From Monarcha castaneiventris obscurior (taxonomy: Eukaryota > Chordata > Aves > Passeriformes > Monarchidae), in contig JAMPIT010000417.1 of the NCBI GenBank assembly GCA_026261815.1, forward strand, positions 7,039,501 through 7,103,500: a stretch of DNA of 64,000 nucleotides. The letters run 5' to 3'. Below, piece after piece: positions 34,944 through 47,921 of this stretch; positions within the stretch are counted from its first letter, which is position 1; the number at the start of each line of letters is the position of its first letter. The position numbers and the translations under genes were made by a program. The notes under the pieces were generated by a model. That model saw nothing but the letters and a program-made list of their open reading frames with translations. It did no database searches and was not told where the DNA came from.

Positions 34944-35537
34944 TGTACTGGTTTTGGCTGGGCTTGAGGTAAATTTCTAGGTAGTTGCTGGTAGAGGACT
35001 GTGTTTTGTATTTGTGCTGGAAGCAGTGCTGATAACACTGGGATGTTTCTGTTACTGCTGAGCAGTGCTCACACAGCATCAAGGCCTCTCCTGTTTCTCA
35101 GCCCACGCCACCAGCAAGCAGGCCAGGGGTGCACACGAAGCAGGGAAGGGACACAGGCAGGACAGCTGATCCCAACTGTCCAAAGGGATACTCCACACTA
35201 CATGGATCACACTTAGCATGAAAACTGAGGGAGTGAGGGTGTGTGTGGAGGTTAGCCAGGGCTAACGTTGCTCAGAGACTGGCTGGGCATCAATTGTTTG
35301 GCAGCAAGCAATTATTTTCCTTTTGCATCGTTTGTTTGTTCACAGGTTTTGTTTTCTTCTCCTCTTTGTTGTTGGTTTGGGTTTTTTTTCTCCCGAATTA
35401 TTACACCGCCTTTATCTCAATCCACGTATTTCCTGACTTTTACCCTTGCAATTCTACCCCTCCACCTCACTGCAGGGGCAGGACTGGATGAGCCAGTGTG
35501 CTGCTTAGTTGCCAGCTAGGGTTAAAACCCCACACCA
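34944..35537 (+). mobile_element. Solo LTR of an avian endogenous retrovirus
   Basis: The segment begins TGTACTGGTTTTGGCTGGG and ends TTAAAACCCCACACCA, i.e. TG...CA ends. Internal landmarks match a common avian ERV LTR: 'ggtagttgctggtagaggac', 'gctgataacactgggatgtt', 'ggacagctgatcccaactgt', 'ccaaagggatactccacac', the 'cgcctttatctcaatccacg' region and a final 'gctagggttaaaacc'. Matching is from memory of the family, so the exact subfamily is not named. No internal retroviral genes flank it, hence a solo LTR. The expected TATA box region reads GCATGAAAACTGAGGG and looks decayed. No clear target-site duplication was found. Confidence 0.75.
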
Positions 35538-35539
35538 CA

Positions 35540-38140
35540 ATTGTAGCTCTTTGTTACAATGCCTTGAAATTCTGAAATTTGAAGTTATAAACTCACAACC
35601 AGGTTTGCTTTCCCCGCGTAGAAAAGTCCAAGCGTGAAGTGTTTTGCAGGAAAGTATTTTAGGTTCTTTTCCTGGCCACAGTGTTAAAGTCCCAGAGAGA
35701 AACAAACCCAAAATTTCTGCTCCCCTTGAGGGACTATGTTACTTTATACTTAAAACAAGAGGACTACATCATAAGACTTTTACAAGCTTTAATAACCTGC
35801 CATCAAAAGGAAGGACTACTTTATTAATTTTAAATTTTAAGTAATTTCATTCTTTACTGAGAGGTCACTGGATTATCTTTTTTTAATACATGATATGCAA
35901 ATATTTCGGTTTTGAAATTATTCTCCTAAGGAGCTGTAGCATTTTCAGGTTAACAAAATGAAGCTGGCAGAGCACGGAGATGACATCAGTTTCTGTTGTG
36001 AAACATTCTTTGTCCTTCTAGTTCTTAAACTGCCACATTTCAGAAGAAGCACAAATCGTCTTGTTAGGCAGAATACCTCTCTACTTTTAAAAGACTATAC
36101 AAGATACTTCATACAAAGGCTCCAGGAACTTAGTATAGTTGTAAGTCAGCATTACAAAGACTAGCTGCTCCTACAACTCATGTTCCAGAAAAATAATGGA
36201 AATATACCCTGTACATCAGGGCACAGAAATGCTGGAAGCTCCACAGGCAACCCACCAGTGGACATCAAAAATCAATCAACTAAATAAAAATACCTCAAAG
36301 CCTACTGTCCTGGATCCGGTGGAGAAGAAACAGCCACATGAGTAAACTGAAACCTACACAGAATTGCCAGGAACTCACAAGAAAGTACACTGAGGTTGAA
36401 AGCTCACCTCTTGTAACAAGCCGAAATTTTCCAAGAGTGCAGGGATTCATACCACAGGGAACCATCATCTGAAAGCACTATGTACCAGGCCAGTACCAGA
36501 CTGGAAAACATCTTTTTTGAAATTACAGTCACAAAGCAGACTGTTCATTTCATTACTGTATAGGCCTGAATGTTTTAAATTATTTAGTGCTATCTGAACA
36601 GAAACCCAGTTCTGTATCACTAAGTAGGATTATAAAGCCCCAGAGACACAGGCATCAAGGTTTTGGATGCTGTAAGTTTAATTACTTAACTAAGGGGCTT
36701 TTTCACTATATTAGTTCTAAATCCCACAAAATGAAAGCATCAGCCTAACCTTTGCACTGTTGTCATCATTATGCAACATCCACATCAGAAACTGAGCATA
36801 CCTTACCCATAAATGCAGTTAGTGGAACATTCCTGCTTTTAGGAAAGAGAACTCCTAACAACACTTCCTTGTGAATTTTATGACTCTGTTTATAAATATA
36901 AGAATACATAGTCTAACACAGGCTCATGTTCCTTTATTCTTCTCAACGTGTATGAAGTAAAAGCAAGAGTTTAGATAGTTGAGTCACATACTTCTTAACC
37001 TTGTTATCATCTCTGCGTGAATGCTTCAGGATAAAAAAAAAAGCCCTAACAAAAACACCACAACAAAACATAGCCAGTGCCACCAGAGCTCTGAAGAGTG
37101 ACTGAAATAGAAGGCAAGTAGTGGCTCACAATTAGACACCAAGAGGCAAGAGAAGTAAGAATTAACCAGTTTGACAACAGGCAGGCAACAGTGTAAGGGA
37201 AAGTCACATGGACATAGATGTGAACAGGGTAGCAACTTGAAATAAAACAAGGATTAACAGGTGACCTCAAGACAGCTTGTAAGTGGCACTGGACAGCAAG
37301 ACTGAAAAACAGGACAAGCCTCAATGGTTGTGTCACTGGTTTTGAAAGAGCCGAAGTATGAAAAAGTAGCCTAATTCCTGCCCTACTGATTCAGTTCAGT
37401 AATTATTTCTATAAATATTAATGAAAACTTTGAACAGAATTACCTTTACCTAATGCCATACCATACAGAATCTTTTCCCTTTTCCTGTACTTATTAGGAA
37501 TTGAGCATTATTACACATTCTGGGCAATCATATTTTCCATCAGAATTTTGCGTACTTAGATTTTTAGTATACAAAACATTAAAATGGCAGAACTAGCTGT
37601 TTTTCCTCCTTTCCCTTCAACAACACTGAAGTTGTACCACACTTCATAAATACCTTTCTATAAATTAATTTAGTCAAAGTCCCTCACTCTCTCTGATTTC
37701 ATAGGCTTTTACTTACTTTGAGACATAAAGGAACAACTAGGAGGGGAGAGGAAAATTCTACATTTAACATGAACATTTAAATTGTATTTTTTAATAAAGA
37801 AGTTTTCTGCATAAGCTCAAAACTCCTGCCAACATTAAAAGAAATCTAAAAATACTTCAAATCAGGCATAAAATTTTAGCTTCCTCCTGCAAGATTTTCC
37901 AGCAAAGGAACAACTGAGAAACCAAGTTTAAGAATTGTCTGTGCAGTAATCCTTAACTGATGGATCAAAACAGCTGAAATCAGTCACCAACAAGTTCAGT
38001 GCTTGTTGATATTTTCAGAGTACCAAAGCCGTTAATGGAAAAAGCCTAGTAATCATTAGTAGCTAATTAGCTACCACAAAATGTAATTAAAAACTACAAT
38101 AATAATCCCAATAACAGTAAAGGGTACAGGGTTCCAAGCA
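35540..38140. other. Intron-like DNA
   Basis: No supported exon, RNA gene or recognised repeat. AT-rich. Confidence 0.5.
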
Positions 38141-38184
38141 CAAATATTGGTTTTCTTTTCTGGCTGGTGCAATGGAGAGGTAGC

Positions 38185-38420
38185 AGAAGATTTCACTTTG
38201 GTATCAGTGCTTCCTGCCTCCCACCAGCAGCTCCAGCAAACATGACTGGGGAGAGCACCATGAGGGTCTTGCTTGTATGTCCAGCTCTGAAGAGATCAGT
38301 CCCACAAAATTCCCTTGATTGCAGCCCACTGGTGAGCCTTTGCCACTTCATGGTGGTATTCAAAGGCTGGACTCAATGATCTTGGAGGTCTCTTCCAACC
38401 TTCATGATTCAATTTTTTTT
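38185..38420 (+). mobile_element. CR1 LINE 3'-end fragment
   Basis: Sense-strand CR1 end: 'aggctggactcaatgatctt' then 'ggaggtctcttccaacctt' and 'catgattcaat', followed by a T-run. Upstream extent is diverged and approximate. Confidence 0.85.
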
Positions 38421-38429
38421 TTTGAAAGG

Positions 38430-41400
38430 AAGGAAAGTGACCCTGAAAAGCCAGAAACCAGACAGCCCACCCTGCAACTATTCTAAAAAGTGAAAGGATA
38501 CTTCACTGTATGATACTCACTAGAAGATCATTTGGCTGAAATAGACCAGATATTATTATCAAATAAGACTTCCACATCTGCCAAAACTAAATTAATTTTT
38601 AAAACCCCTATGCTCATTTGAAAAAACTGACTTCTGCACAGGTTTCTTCCCCTCTGTATAGCACTAACATTAGATTATTATTGGAATCAAGAGTGTGCTA
38701 TTGACAGGTGCCAGCTGTCTTTACCATGCTGATGCCATTTTCAAGAAAGTGTATTTTCTGTTAGTCTGACAACAAAGAAAAAACTGAAATCAAACAATGG
38801 AAATCAGTTAATATGAAAAGCCCTGGCCACAGAACTACCAAGACACTAAGTGTCTCCAAAAGCAGCCAATGGACAGAAGGGGAAAGGCCATGCACAAAAT
38901 ACACTCTCTGCAGGAAAACAATCCAAAGAATGGCAAAAGGATACACTGACAAAAAACTAAAGGGAAGAAATTTCCCCAAGTATGCAAAATTGAGAACATG
39001 AGCACAACTCGACCACAATATTAAAAAAAAATTAAATTACTAATTAAATAGAAATGTATGCATTAACAACAGCGGTAGAAATAGACATTAAATGAGAACT
39101 GAGTCCATCAGTAACTTTCCTTAAGTTTAATTTCCAATGAGTTGCCACTGAGTTTGCCACTCATTTCAAGAGTAGCAAAGGCAAGCATGAAAGCTAACTT
39201 TACAACTGTCTCACCAGGTTGTTAGGAGTCAAGCAAGAACATCATTCTTCATGATGGCTGACTGCAGGGCTTAAATTTTCTGATCATACTTCACATAGTG
39301 TTAATTAGTTTGAAGGACATGAATACTTAAGTCTTTTAAGTGACTTGCTCAGCTCTACATAAGGCACAATTTTTTTTTCTTTTTCAAAACCAGATGAAAT
39401 CTCCTTTTATCTTCCAAGTCTTGACGTGGATGTCTCAGAACACTCTACAGTCTAGGATGCCAGAAAATCTGAGACAGTTACAGAACCAAGCCAGTTCACA
39501 GGCATAAAGCAGGACACATCATTTGTTTTCCACTCTATCATAGAATCTTCATGTAAAACTTTTAGTTTATTTTCAGGCTGGCACCACAAAGAAATTAGTT
39601 CTTGCAGTATCCAGATCTTTATATCCTGATATTCATTGTATCTCTCCATGAAAGATGATTTTGGTCTCACCTCTTTCAGAATACTTCATTCAAGTATACC
39701 TCACGTCTCCTGCCTAAAAAAGTTGGGAGTGGGCAGGGAGGGATGGGGAAATAACCTGACAAAAGGAAAAAACTGAACTACATTACTGAATACTTAAAAA
39801 AGGTATTTAGTAGAGAAATGTATTTCTATGAAAACGGGTCAATAGATCATGTAAACATTTGTAAATTAATGGCATCATTTTAATTATACCAGACAATGCA
39901 GTGAAATATACTTTGTCTAAATTTTTCTAGGACAAACCTTCAACTATTATAGAAACAAAACTCTCCTGAGACAAGGAAAGAGGATAATAATTTACAGGTT
40001 GAAAAAACACTGAAAAACAGACTTCAGTGAGTAGTCCTGTACATCACAGAATGGTGAGAAGGACTAGTTGTAGTCATGACTTTTTTGCTTAATATATATT
40101 GATCCTAATTAGTTCCTTATTAATAACACTAAATACCAGATGCACAATTCTCAATCTCCCACATTCTCTAAATGACAATTGTTTCAAAGCAATACTTTAT
40201 ACACATTTAGGCATTCGAAGTCAGTATAAAGAATTTGGTTTTAAATTTAAGCTCACTCAATTTTTGGAGCACAGATACAAACTTCTCCATTACACCCACA
40301 ATTAAGCATGCCAAAGAAAAGCATACCCTTCATTGGAGGAAAAGACAGTTACTTCAATCTACTTCCTGCCCCACTGGCAAAAGAAAAAATGAAAGCTATG
40401 TATCCAAAAATATAAACACAGGCACCTGTTTGTATACACATAAATGTGTGTTCACACACATAAAGATCCTCTCTGTGTGGTGAAAAGAGAGCACAAATAA
40501 CTATGCTAAAATCAGTAATTAACTGCACCATGATGTCTCCTCTCTCATGTCTATTCCCCACTGAAACCTGTAATCACATCCTTGTCAAAAGATGCATTCA
40601 ATACCCTGGATTGCTGCAAGTACATCCACTGATATGTTCTCATTTTTCAGCTCCTAATCTAGAGCCAACCTTCCTTCAAAGCTATTTAAAATGAACACAA
40701 CTCCTAAAGTACATGCAGCACAATTGCCAAGTCCTTTCTCTAATAATGACTTCTTAACTTGCTGCTTACAGCTAAAAAAATGTTTTTTTCTTAGACCCTA
40801 AAACAATGAAAGCATCTCTCCAAATGTCTACCTAGAAAACAAATGTTAACTTTAGTCTTCTAGTTTTTCATTTTTCAGTCTGTCTCTTACACAAATCTAC
40901 AAGCAAGCTAACAATGACTCAGATTTTTGTGAAGTGTAGGGACCATGTTTTAAACACAGATCACTTGCAATGTTAACACTAACTCATTGAGTAGTCAGGA
41001 CTGTAAAACTGTATTTATAAACCTATAGAAGATGATGACAATGACTGTGTCATTATGAAAACCAAAGTAATTAGTGCCTTAACATCTGCATCTTCAGGAA
41101 GTAAGCAAAAAGCAGGACACCACATTGTATTTGACAGAACACTTTACATGCTCCTGCCCCAACAGGGCATGCTGAGAATCACAGGTACCTTTAAAAGCAA
41201 CACACAATCCAGTCTCACAACACAGCAAATACTGGCAAGTACAAGGAAACAAGAAGCAGCACACCTTCAATATAGGTCAGTCAGTAATCCACAGACACCA
41301 ACACCTGCACCTAAGGGCCCACATGTCTAATTCCTTAAGTTAGTTCAGAGGGTGGGTGGGTAGGACAGAAAACCTTTCCAGTTTTCATAAATGAAATACA

Positions 41401-41660
41401 ATCAGGGTTAGTATTGTTTTACAAGTTTTCTCTTTCCTTCCTGGAAGTGCCTGAAAACACATGTTCCTGTCCTTAGTGGGTGGCAAAACCCCCTGTGTTT
41501 CTAAAGGTTTTTCAAAGCTCAATTTTCTAAGTATCTCCATGACAATAAATAATAAATATCTGCATGTAGGTATTAATTAAAAATACCACCACCAGTCGAT
41601 ATTCACTCCACATACCCCCCCATTTCAGCCAAGCAAGCTCTTGTTCCTCCAAAACACTGT
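38430..41660. other. Intron-like DNA
   Basis: AT-rich. A 72-codon minus-strand open frame (39452-39670) has plausible residue composition but no good donor, so it is not called. No recognised repeats. Confidence 0.45.
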
Positions 41661-41678
41661 GGCATTTACCTCACTGAC

Positions 41679-41768
41679 CTTGGGACTGCCTTCCTCCAGT
41701 ATTTCTCCCTCATCAGTTTGCATGGGAACAGGATCTGTGCAAAGCTCTGCAGAAATGCAAAATACTGC
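41679..41768 (-). CDS. Putative internal coding exon of the 58.8 kb gene
   Basis: On the minus strand a strong acceptor (TTGTTGTTTATCTTTTAG) opens 90 nt to the donor CCCAAG|GTCAGT; an alternative donor GTGAG|GTAAAT would extend it to 41670 in the same phase. The phase-0 frame has G in first position in 13 of 30 codons, typical of coding sequence. It reads AVFCISAELCTDPVP, then MQTDEGEILEEGSPK, an acidic segment. A second acceptor 22 nt inside (TTCTGCAG, exon start 41746) needs a phase-1 partner, which is what the exon at 46664-46736 supplies (...ETVK|E|LCTDP). One other frame is also open but is worse by codon composition and stops in the next exon. Family not recognised. Confidence 0.55.
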
Positions 41769-43565
41769 CTAAAAGATAAACAACAAAGATATATTTTAAA
41801 AACAATTATTTTTTTTGCCTTTAACAATGCTATGTGAGATTGCAAAGCACATAAACAACAATTCTAGGCTATGACCTTTAATATTGCCATTCTGCACATA
41901 TTTGCTGAAATTATGTTTTACACAAACAAGACAACTGTTATTCAGGATAAGACAAAACTACTTAATTAAAAGAAAAAAAAAACCCACTTAACAGGAATAT
42001 ACTTTCTTTTTAACTTCAAAGTGTCATTGCTGAGTATTTAATGTAGTCACTGATTTTACCTGTTAAAGCCACAGTCAGAAAGGAACGACCACACAGACCA
42101 GAGCTGAGCAATTCTTTCTTACTAGGAAATAGCTTTTGTGCAAATATAAGCTTCAAAGACTCAGCTTACAGACAATCTAAAGGATATTAGTTTGAAAAAT
42201 TATTAAGACTTCCAGTGATCTCACAGTACCTCTGAAGCCTTACTTTCAGGATTTTTTCCTTGACTTCATTTCAAAAATAAATACATTCTAGAAATCTAAA
42301 TGGTTCAGGGAACAGATAAAGTCCTTCACCTTCAGGCTGGCATTTCCAACTTAACCCAGGTCAATGTATCCCAGTGTTTCCAACATTCCAGCTATTAGGT
42401 AACCTATTTTTCAGTTTGTTTGACAGTATCAGTGCAGTTCCAACTGGACAAAATCTGCACCCCATACTCCATTTTTCAACTGTAAACTAACTTATAGAAG
42501 GATGCAACACAATTAGGGAGACTTTGGTGTTTAGGATTCGAATGTCTTCTACTCCAGAGGATGAGGCATCTTTCAGGGGTAATGGATCAAATGCACCAGC
42601 ATAAATTCAGCAGGAATCTCTCACACTTAAAATGCAAGACATAAGCCATGACCAGATCTCTAACATTCCAGATACATGGAAAGTAAGGGATCACACTGAG
42701 TACACTGAGTTAAGAATTCTCTTAAAGCCGAGAATTGTTGGCCTTTAACAGTTGTCCCTCTCAAGATTATATAACTCTTCAACTGCACCAGCATTTAAAA
42801 TCCATTTCAAGTTACTCTACTTCTGCACCTCGGCTAAAGAGCTGCTGACTGTCACCTTCACAGCAGCAATTCCAAGCTTGGAAACTGACAAGAGAAAGCT
42901 TCCAGATGATGCACCTCCTTCACTTCATCGTTAGTGCCTGCCCAGAGTGTAAGGCTGTCTGCACTCCAATGTCCTCTCTTATGCTGCACATAGCTAAGAC
43001 AACATCTATCTATCATGGTTGACTCAAAGAGTAAAGAACATGTTCTACAAACATTAAGAGCCTGAAGATACAAAATGTTACATACAACTTAATAAATCTT
43101 ACAACCAACAAGCTGTTCCATTCAGTAATATCATTCATTCTAATGCAAAGCACAGAAGTTGTAAGGACTTAGAGTGCAGTAATTTCCTCTTCTGGGAAAA
43201 GAAGGAATGAGGGGAAAAGAGAACTCTTACCCACTTAAATATTCTGCCTTCAGCACATAATCAAAAATCAGAGGTATCAAATACTAAGCATGATATCTAA
43301 GTCAAGATCTTCTTGCCTGTAACAAATGTTTCTTGCTTTCTGTTCTGCACCCACAGTGGAGGAGGCCAGGCTGGGCAGTCTCTGTCCATGGTACTTTGAC
43401 ACACTCGGTTTCTGAAACCCACTCCAGAACTTCCGGAGTTTTGGAGCATGACTTGGCAGTATCAGAATCAAGTAATGGGGAAGCTCCTCAGATTTTTGTT
43501 AGACAGACAGCCTTTTGTCTAACAGCCAAAACAGCTTTGGCCAGAAGGATTCCTGTGGCACTCAC

Positions 43566-43606
43566 CTGGCCTCAAAATCAGAGAAACAAGCAAGAATGAA
43601 CTCAAG
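43566..43606 (-). CDS. Candidate 41-nt exon
   Basis: An excellent minus-strand acceptor (TTTTTTAATGCTTCTGTAG) and the donor GCCAG|GTGAGT lie 41 nt apart. Two frames are open (LEFILACFSDFEA and LSSFLLVSLILRP). The phases do not insert cleanly between the 46.7 and 41.7 kb exons in their preferred frames. Confidence 0.2.
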
Positions 43607-46600
43607 CTACAGAAGCATTAAAAAAGCTTATATATAAAACAAGACTGGAAAGGTCAGACCAAGAGCACTGCAAGGGGAAGTCACTTTTCCTTTAGAGTGC
43701 TGAAGAACTCAAACATGAGCCTCTGAAAAACTGATGTGTTTTATCTTCTGAGATCACTCACTACCAGAGGAATTGACAGTATCTGACACCAGTTTTTATA
43801 CACTACTCCAGAAAGAAGACCAAAAAACTACCAACCAGTGCATCTCAAAGGAGGAAAGGAAAGGTCAGTGGAACTAAGAAATTTTTAAAAAATGGAAGGG
43901 CTACAGGAAGAAAGACAAAGAAGCTCTTCCACTGACGACAGATTAAATACACTGGAACTATCCAGAACTCAGAAATCAGAGTACGAAATTTAATTAACAA
44001 ACTCTCTTCCTTCTCCATTGTATTTTCTTTTCCATTATTTTTAGTTTTCTCTCTTCATTTATCCCATAATTAATGTTTTATTTGCTTTAACATTTAAAGA
44101 AAACATATATTATGTCATACAATGCTTAGTTAGAGTGAACTCTCTCACATGGAATGATAAAAAGGTAGTTCTAAAAGGCTCAGTAATTTACCAGAAAATT
44201 TCACGAGGGAAAATGAAAATCCCTCCAAAAATTTTTGTAGCTGGTGCAGGAAGACCCCAAGCCACAGACTACAAGAGGTGTTGCAAGAGGATGTTTTGCT
44301 GAACACCGTCCTTTTATCATTTGGTTTGGGTTATTTTATACTTTATTGCATTTGCTTCTGGGTTCTTTCAGGAGACAAAACATCCTGCAGTAAACTATGA
44401 ACCCAATTCAATAATTTTTATATTCTTTTGCATACATGAATCATTGATTCCCTTAGCCACTGGCACAAGAATGCTGCATTGCAAGTGTGTTTATTGCCAA
44501 AAGGAGACATTTCAAGATTTCTGAATCCTTGGGACACTACCTCTGTGGCAGACTTTTGCAGCAGTCATTTACAACTGAGGGTGACTTCTCAGCCAGCAGA
44601 AACTGCTTATCGCCCGCACATGAAGAAATAACATAATTATTCCAAGTTACTGACATCACCTCTTCAGCTCACCAGCTCCTGACCAGAGTGCTGAAGGTGA
44701 CACACAGGGTCATTTATTTTATATGTGGAGGATGGGCAGGAAGTAAGAACTTGTGCCAGCATCCAAAAGGATCAGGAAAATGCCAAAAGCCTAAGAGCAT
44801 TTCTTTACTTATATTCAATACTTAATGTGATATGTCAGGTTCCCAGGTGATTTTAAAAAAACGTTTATAGACAGTCCATTTAGATTTTCAGATCCAACAC
44901 CTATCAAGAAAGTCACTCCTTTGGTCAAAAGTAAGATAATCCTCTTCTTCTACCCTTGCATATATCCACCCAAAATACTTGAAATGTGACTGAAATTCCC
45001 CAATCTTTTTATTCATCTGATATCCTTCAGAAAAATTAACTAACTTAACTAACTGGAGCGAGATAACGCCAAGGAAGGTCTGACAAATAGCAATGCACTG
45101 GCACACCCACATATGATGTAGCAAATGCACATCTAAACTTAGGGACAACTTTTATTTAACTCTTTTAAAATATAATACACTGATGACTATTTATTCTCAA
45201 AGGTAAAAACATTCATTAATATGAACCAGCTGGATTTCTTATGAACTTTAATGCCTACTACAATACTGTCCTGTCGTAAACCACTATGGTTTTGAGACAA
45301 TCCAGTTTGATATTTCGTCCTATTTCTGTTCCATCTCTTTCTGCAGCAAAGATGTACACATTTTGTTTAGTGGGATCAGCATGATGGATGCGGCTACCAG
45401 CCATACACTCAGTGTAGGCAGAACAGTGCAGGGTCCTTATGGATACTATCTCTGCACTACTGCATTCTAACACACTCTAGGCAAGTGAAACCTGAACAAA
45501 ATTTCCATATACTTATAAATCCCTGAAATACCAGTGAACAAGGTACTTCCTCTAGGCCTAATTTTCCCTCCACATAGAAAAGTCCAGCATGGAAAAACAC
45601 AATGTCCTCAATAGCAAGAGAGAGCTGGAATTCAAATTATTTCAAATTTGATTTCATCAAACAGGCATCACTGGGACAAAGCACCTTATCTAATTCAAGG
45701 GCCTTTCATGCAGCAACACTATTTTTTTTAGACTGGCAGCAGGAATGAAACATGGACTAAAGAGAAAATATGTTCTTCATTTTATAATGAAGAAAAAAAA
45801 CTACTTCAAGCTTCTAAAGAGTGCAGCTGCAAAAGAAGCGCTTATTAACATACAACCAATTGCAATTCCTGTGAATTCCCAAGTCTAAATTGGATATGGC
45901 TCACTAGAAAACCCCTGAAGGACAGGAAGACTGCACCAACTGTCACCATTACAGACATTAAGCAGAAATTGAAAGTAGGTTCCAAACTCTCTCACAAAGC
46001 AAAGCAGGCACACGAGTGCTTTTCCAAGATGGTGATCCTGTACACATGGCGTTCTTGAAACAAGAGCAGTCAGAACAAGGCAGTACTTGACTAAACTGTG
46101 TCTTAAATGAGACTGAGCTTATTTGACACAATCGCATCGACACATGATGGCTCTCACCATTCTCTAGGTACAGACAAAAAAGTGCTCATTTTTAACACAT
46201 GATCCAGCCATACTGTATTTAATTGCTGCAGCATTGTATCACACCAAGGCTGTTAAGAATGTACAAAAGCAACATAAAATTTAACATACAGAAGAACAGA
46301 ATCTTTTTCGTCACTTTAAATGCAAGTTGCTCTGAAAGCAAGAGCATTCAGAAGATAAAAACCTCTTGACTTTATTGCTTATAGGAAATAATCACTTACC
46401 AATTCCAGTGACATTAAAATCTCAACATAAATTAACTAATTTTTGAAGAAAATGGTACATCATACATGACAACTTTAGCTTACAGAAACAAATCACATCA
46501 CGCAGTTACATAAATTTCACACCCAAACCCACAGGAAATAACATACTAGAAAGCATATGAAAACAGATGTATGTTCTACAGTATCTTGAGAACCAGCATA

Positions 46601-46663
46601 GGCTATTGTTCTTCTCACCTCCAACTTTCAAGGTCACAATACTGAATTTTGGTTGATTTTTAC

Positions 46664-46736
46664 CTTTGACAGTTTCCAAGGGCTGCCAAAGCCCACAAGG
46701 ATCCGTCCTGGCTACATTCAGTGCAAAAACGAAACC
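46664..46736 (-). CDS. Putative internal coding exon of the 58.8 kb gene
   Basis: Minus-strand acceptor TTTGTTTTGTTTTCTCCTTTTAG is near ideal; the donor AAAG|GTAAAA is moderate. The 73-nt exon has two open frames. Phase 0 reads GFVFALNVARTDPCGLW then QPLETVK and ends in phase 1, compatible with the internal acceptor of the 41.7 kb exon. The alternative (two bases, then FRFCTECSQDGSLWALAAL) ends in phase 2 and leads to a stop in the 23.5 kb exon. I prefer the first because it keeps the downstream chain open to 17.6 kb. The segment is GC-richer than its surroundings. Family not recognised. Confidence 0.5.
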
Positions 46737-47852
46737 CTAAAAGGAGAAAACAAAACAAACAAAAAATGAAAACATCAACCTACCATGGACATTAGTAAAT
46801 AAAAAACCATAAAAATAAAAGTCAGTTGTCTCAAAAGCTTAGCAAACCTAGGTGCACAGAAGTGAAAGGAACAGGCTGCCATCAGGAAAATATTCTCTTA
46901 AAATTCTCCCCACAATCTCCCATCCAAATCTGGAAAAACAGTAAACACTGGTAGCATGTGTGAGAGAATCTCCTACTGACTATGAGATACAACCGAACAG
47001 TAGGAGGCTCTAGAAACATAATTTCTATTCACAACTGGGAAAAAACAAGGGGTGAAACTGGTTTCTCGTATAAGAACTGAGAGAACACACACAAGCGTGT
47101 TTCCTTGCAGTCAAGAAAAGTGATTATGTAATCCTACCATAACTCCTGAATATTAAATGCTATGTGTAAAAATGAAGCTCATATCTACCAATTGTCAGGT
47201 ATTTAATTCTATTTTGAAAGAGCAACACAGCAGTACAGCAGTACAATCAAGCCCATTTCAAATCATACATAATCTGTCTTAACCACAGCTAGTATTAAAT
47301 ACTTCAATTTTGGTTTTGCAAAACATAACCAACTTCCAGGAATTAAAAGAAGTCCAGAACTATCAGCTTACCATTATACATCTTACAAATATCAGCTGCT
47401 GCTGTAACTAGACAAAAACATCACATACTCAATTAGGATATCGGGAAGTTGGCTTAGTCATTCACAACTTCAAAACACTACAGAAATATATAATGGTTTT
47501 TCATCTACAGCACACTGGCAGTGTAACAGTCATGATTTACTATAAAAATAATCCAGGACAACCCAGGTCTCACTGTGATGGTAATTCTCCACTTCACTTT
47601 TCAAGGCTGAAGATGGAAAAATACCTTGTAACCAATTAGAAATAATTTGGTAGAAGGAGAGATGCTACTGGTGCTTGAGAAGAGGATTTGCAACCTCTTT
47701 ATTTCACATGGTTTAGAACAATCTCTTTGCATTACTTAGGTGGAAGGAAATCCAGGAAGGATTAGTACTTCAAGGAAAAACGAACTAAAGATATCACTCT
47801 AAACAAAGCAGCTGGGAGGAATGGGAAAAGGTGGAAATCCTCAATCTCTTAC

Positions 47853-47921
47853 AAAAAAAAGAATCCAGAGAGGAATATTCAGGAATGGCAGTCACATACC
47901 CCACAAAATCACTGTGGTGTT
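47853..47921 (-). CDS. Candidate exon upstream of the 46.7 kb exon
   Basis: Acceptor CATGTCATGTTTTGCTGTAG is strong; the donor follows a T-run (TTTT|GTAAGA). The open frame (start phase 1) reads HHSDFVGYVTAIPEY then SSLDSFF. Its end phase suits only the alternative frame of the 46.7 kb exon. Confidence 0.2.

Noticed and set aside
35001..35519. Three + strand frames of 71-83 codons
   Set aside because: They lie inside the solo LTR, which is non-coding.
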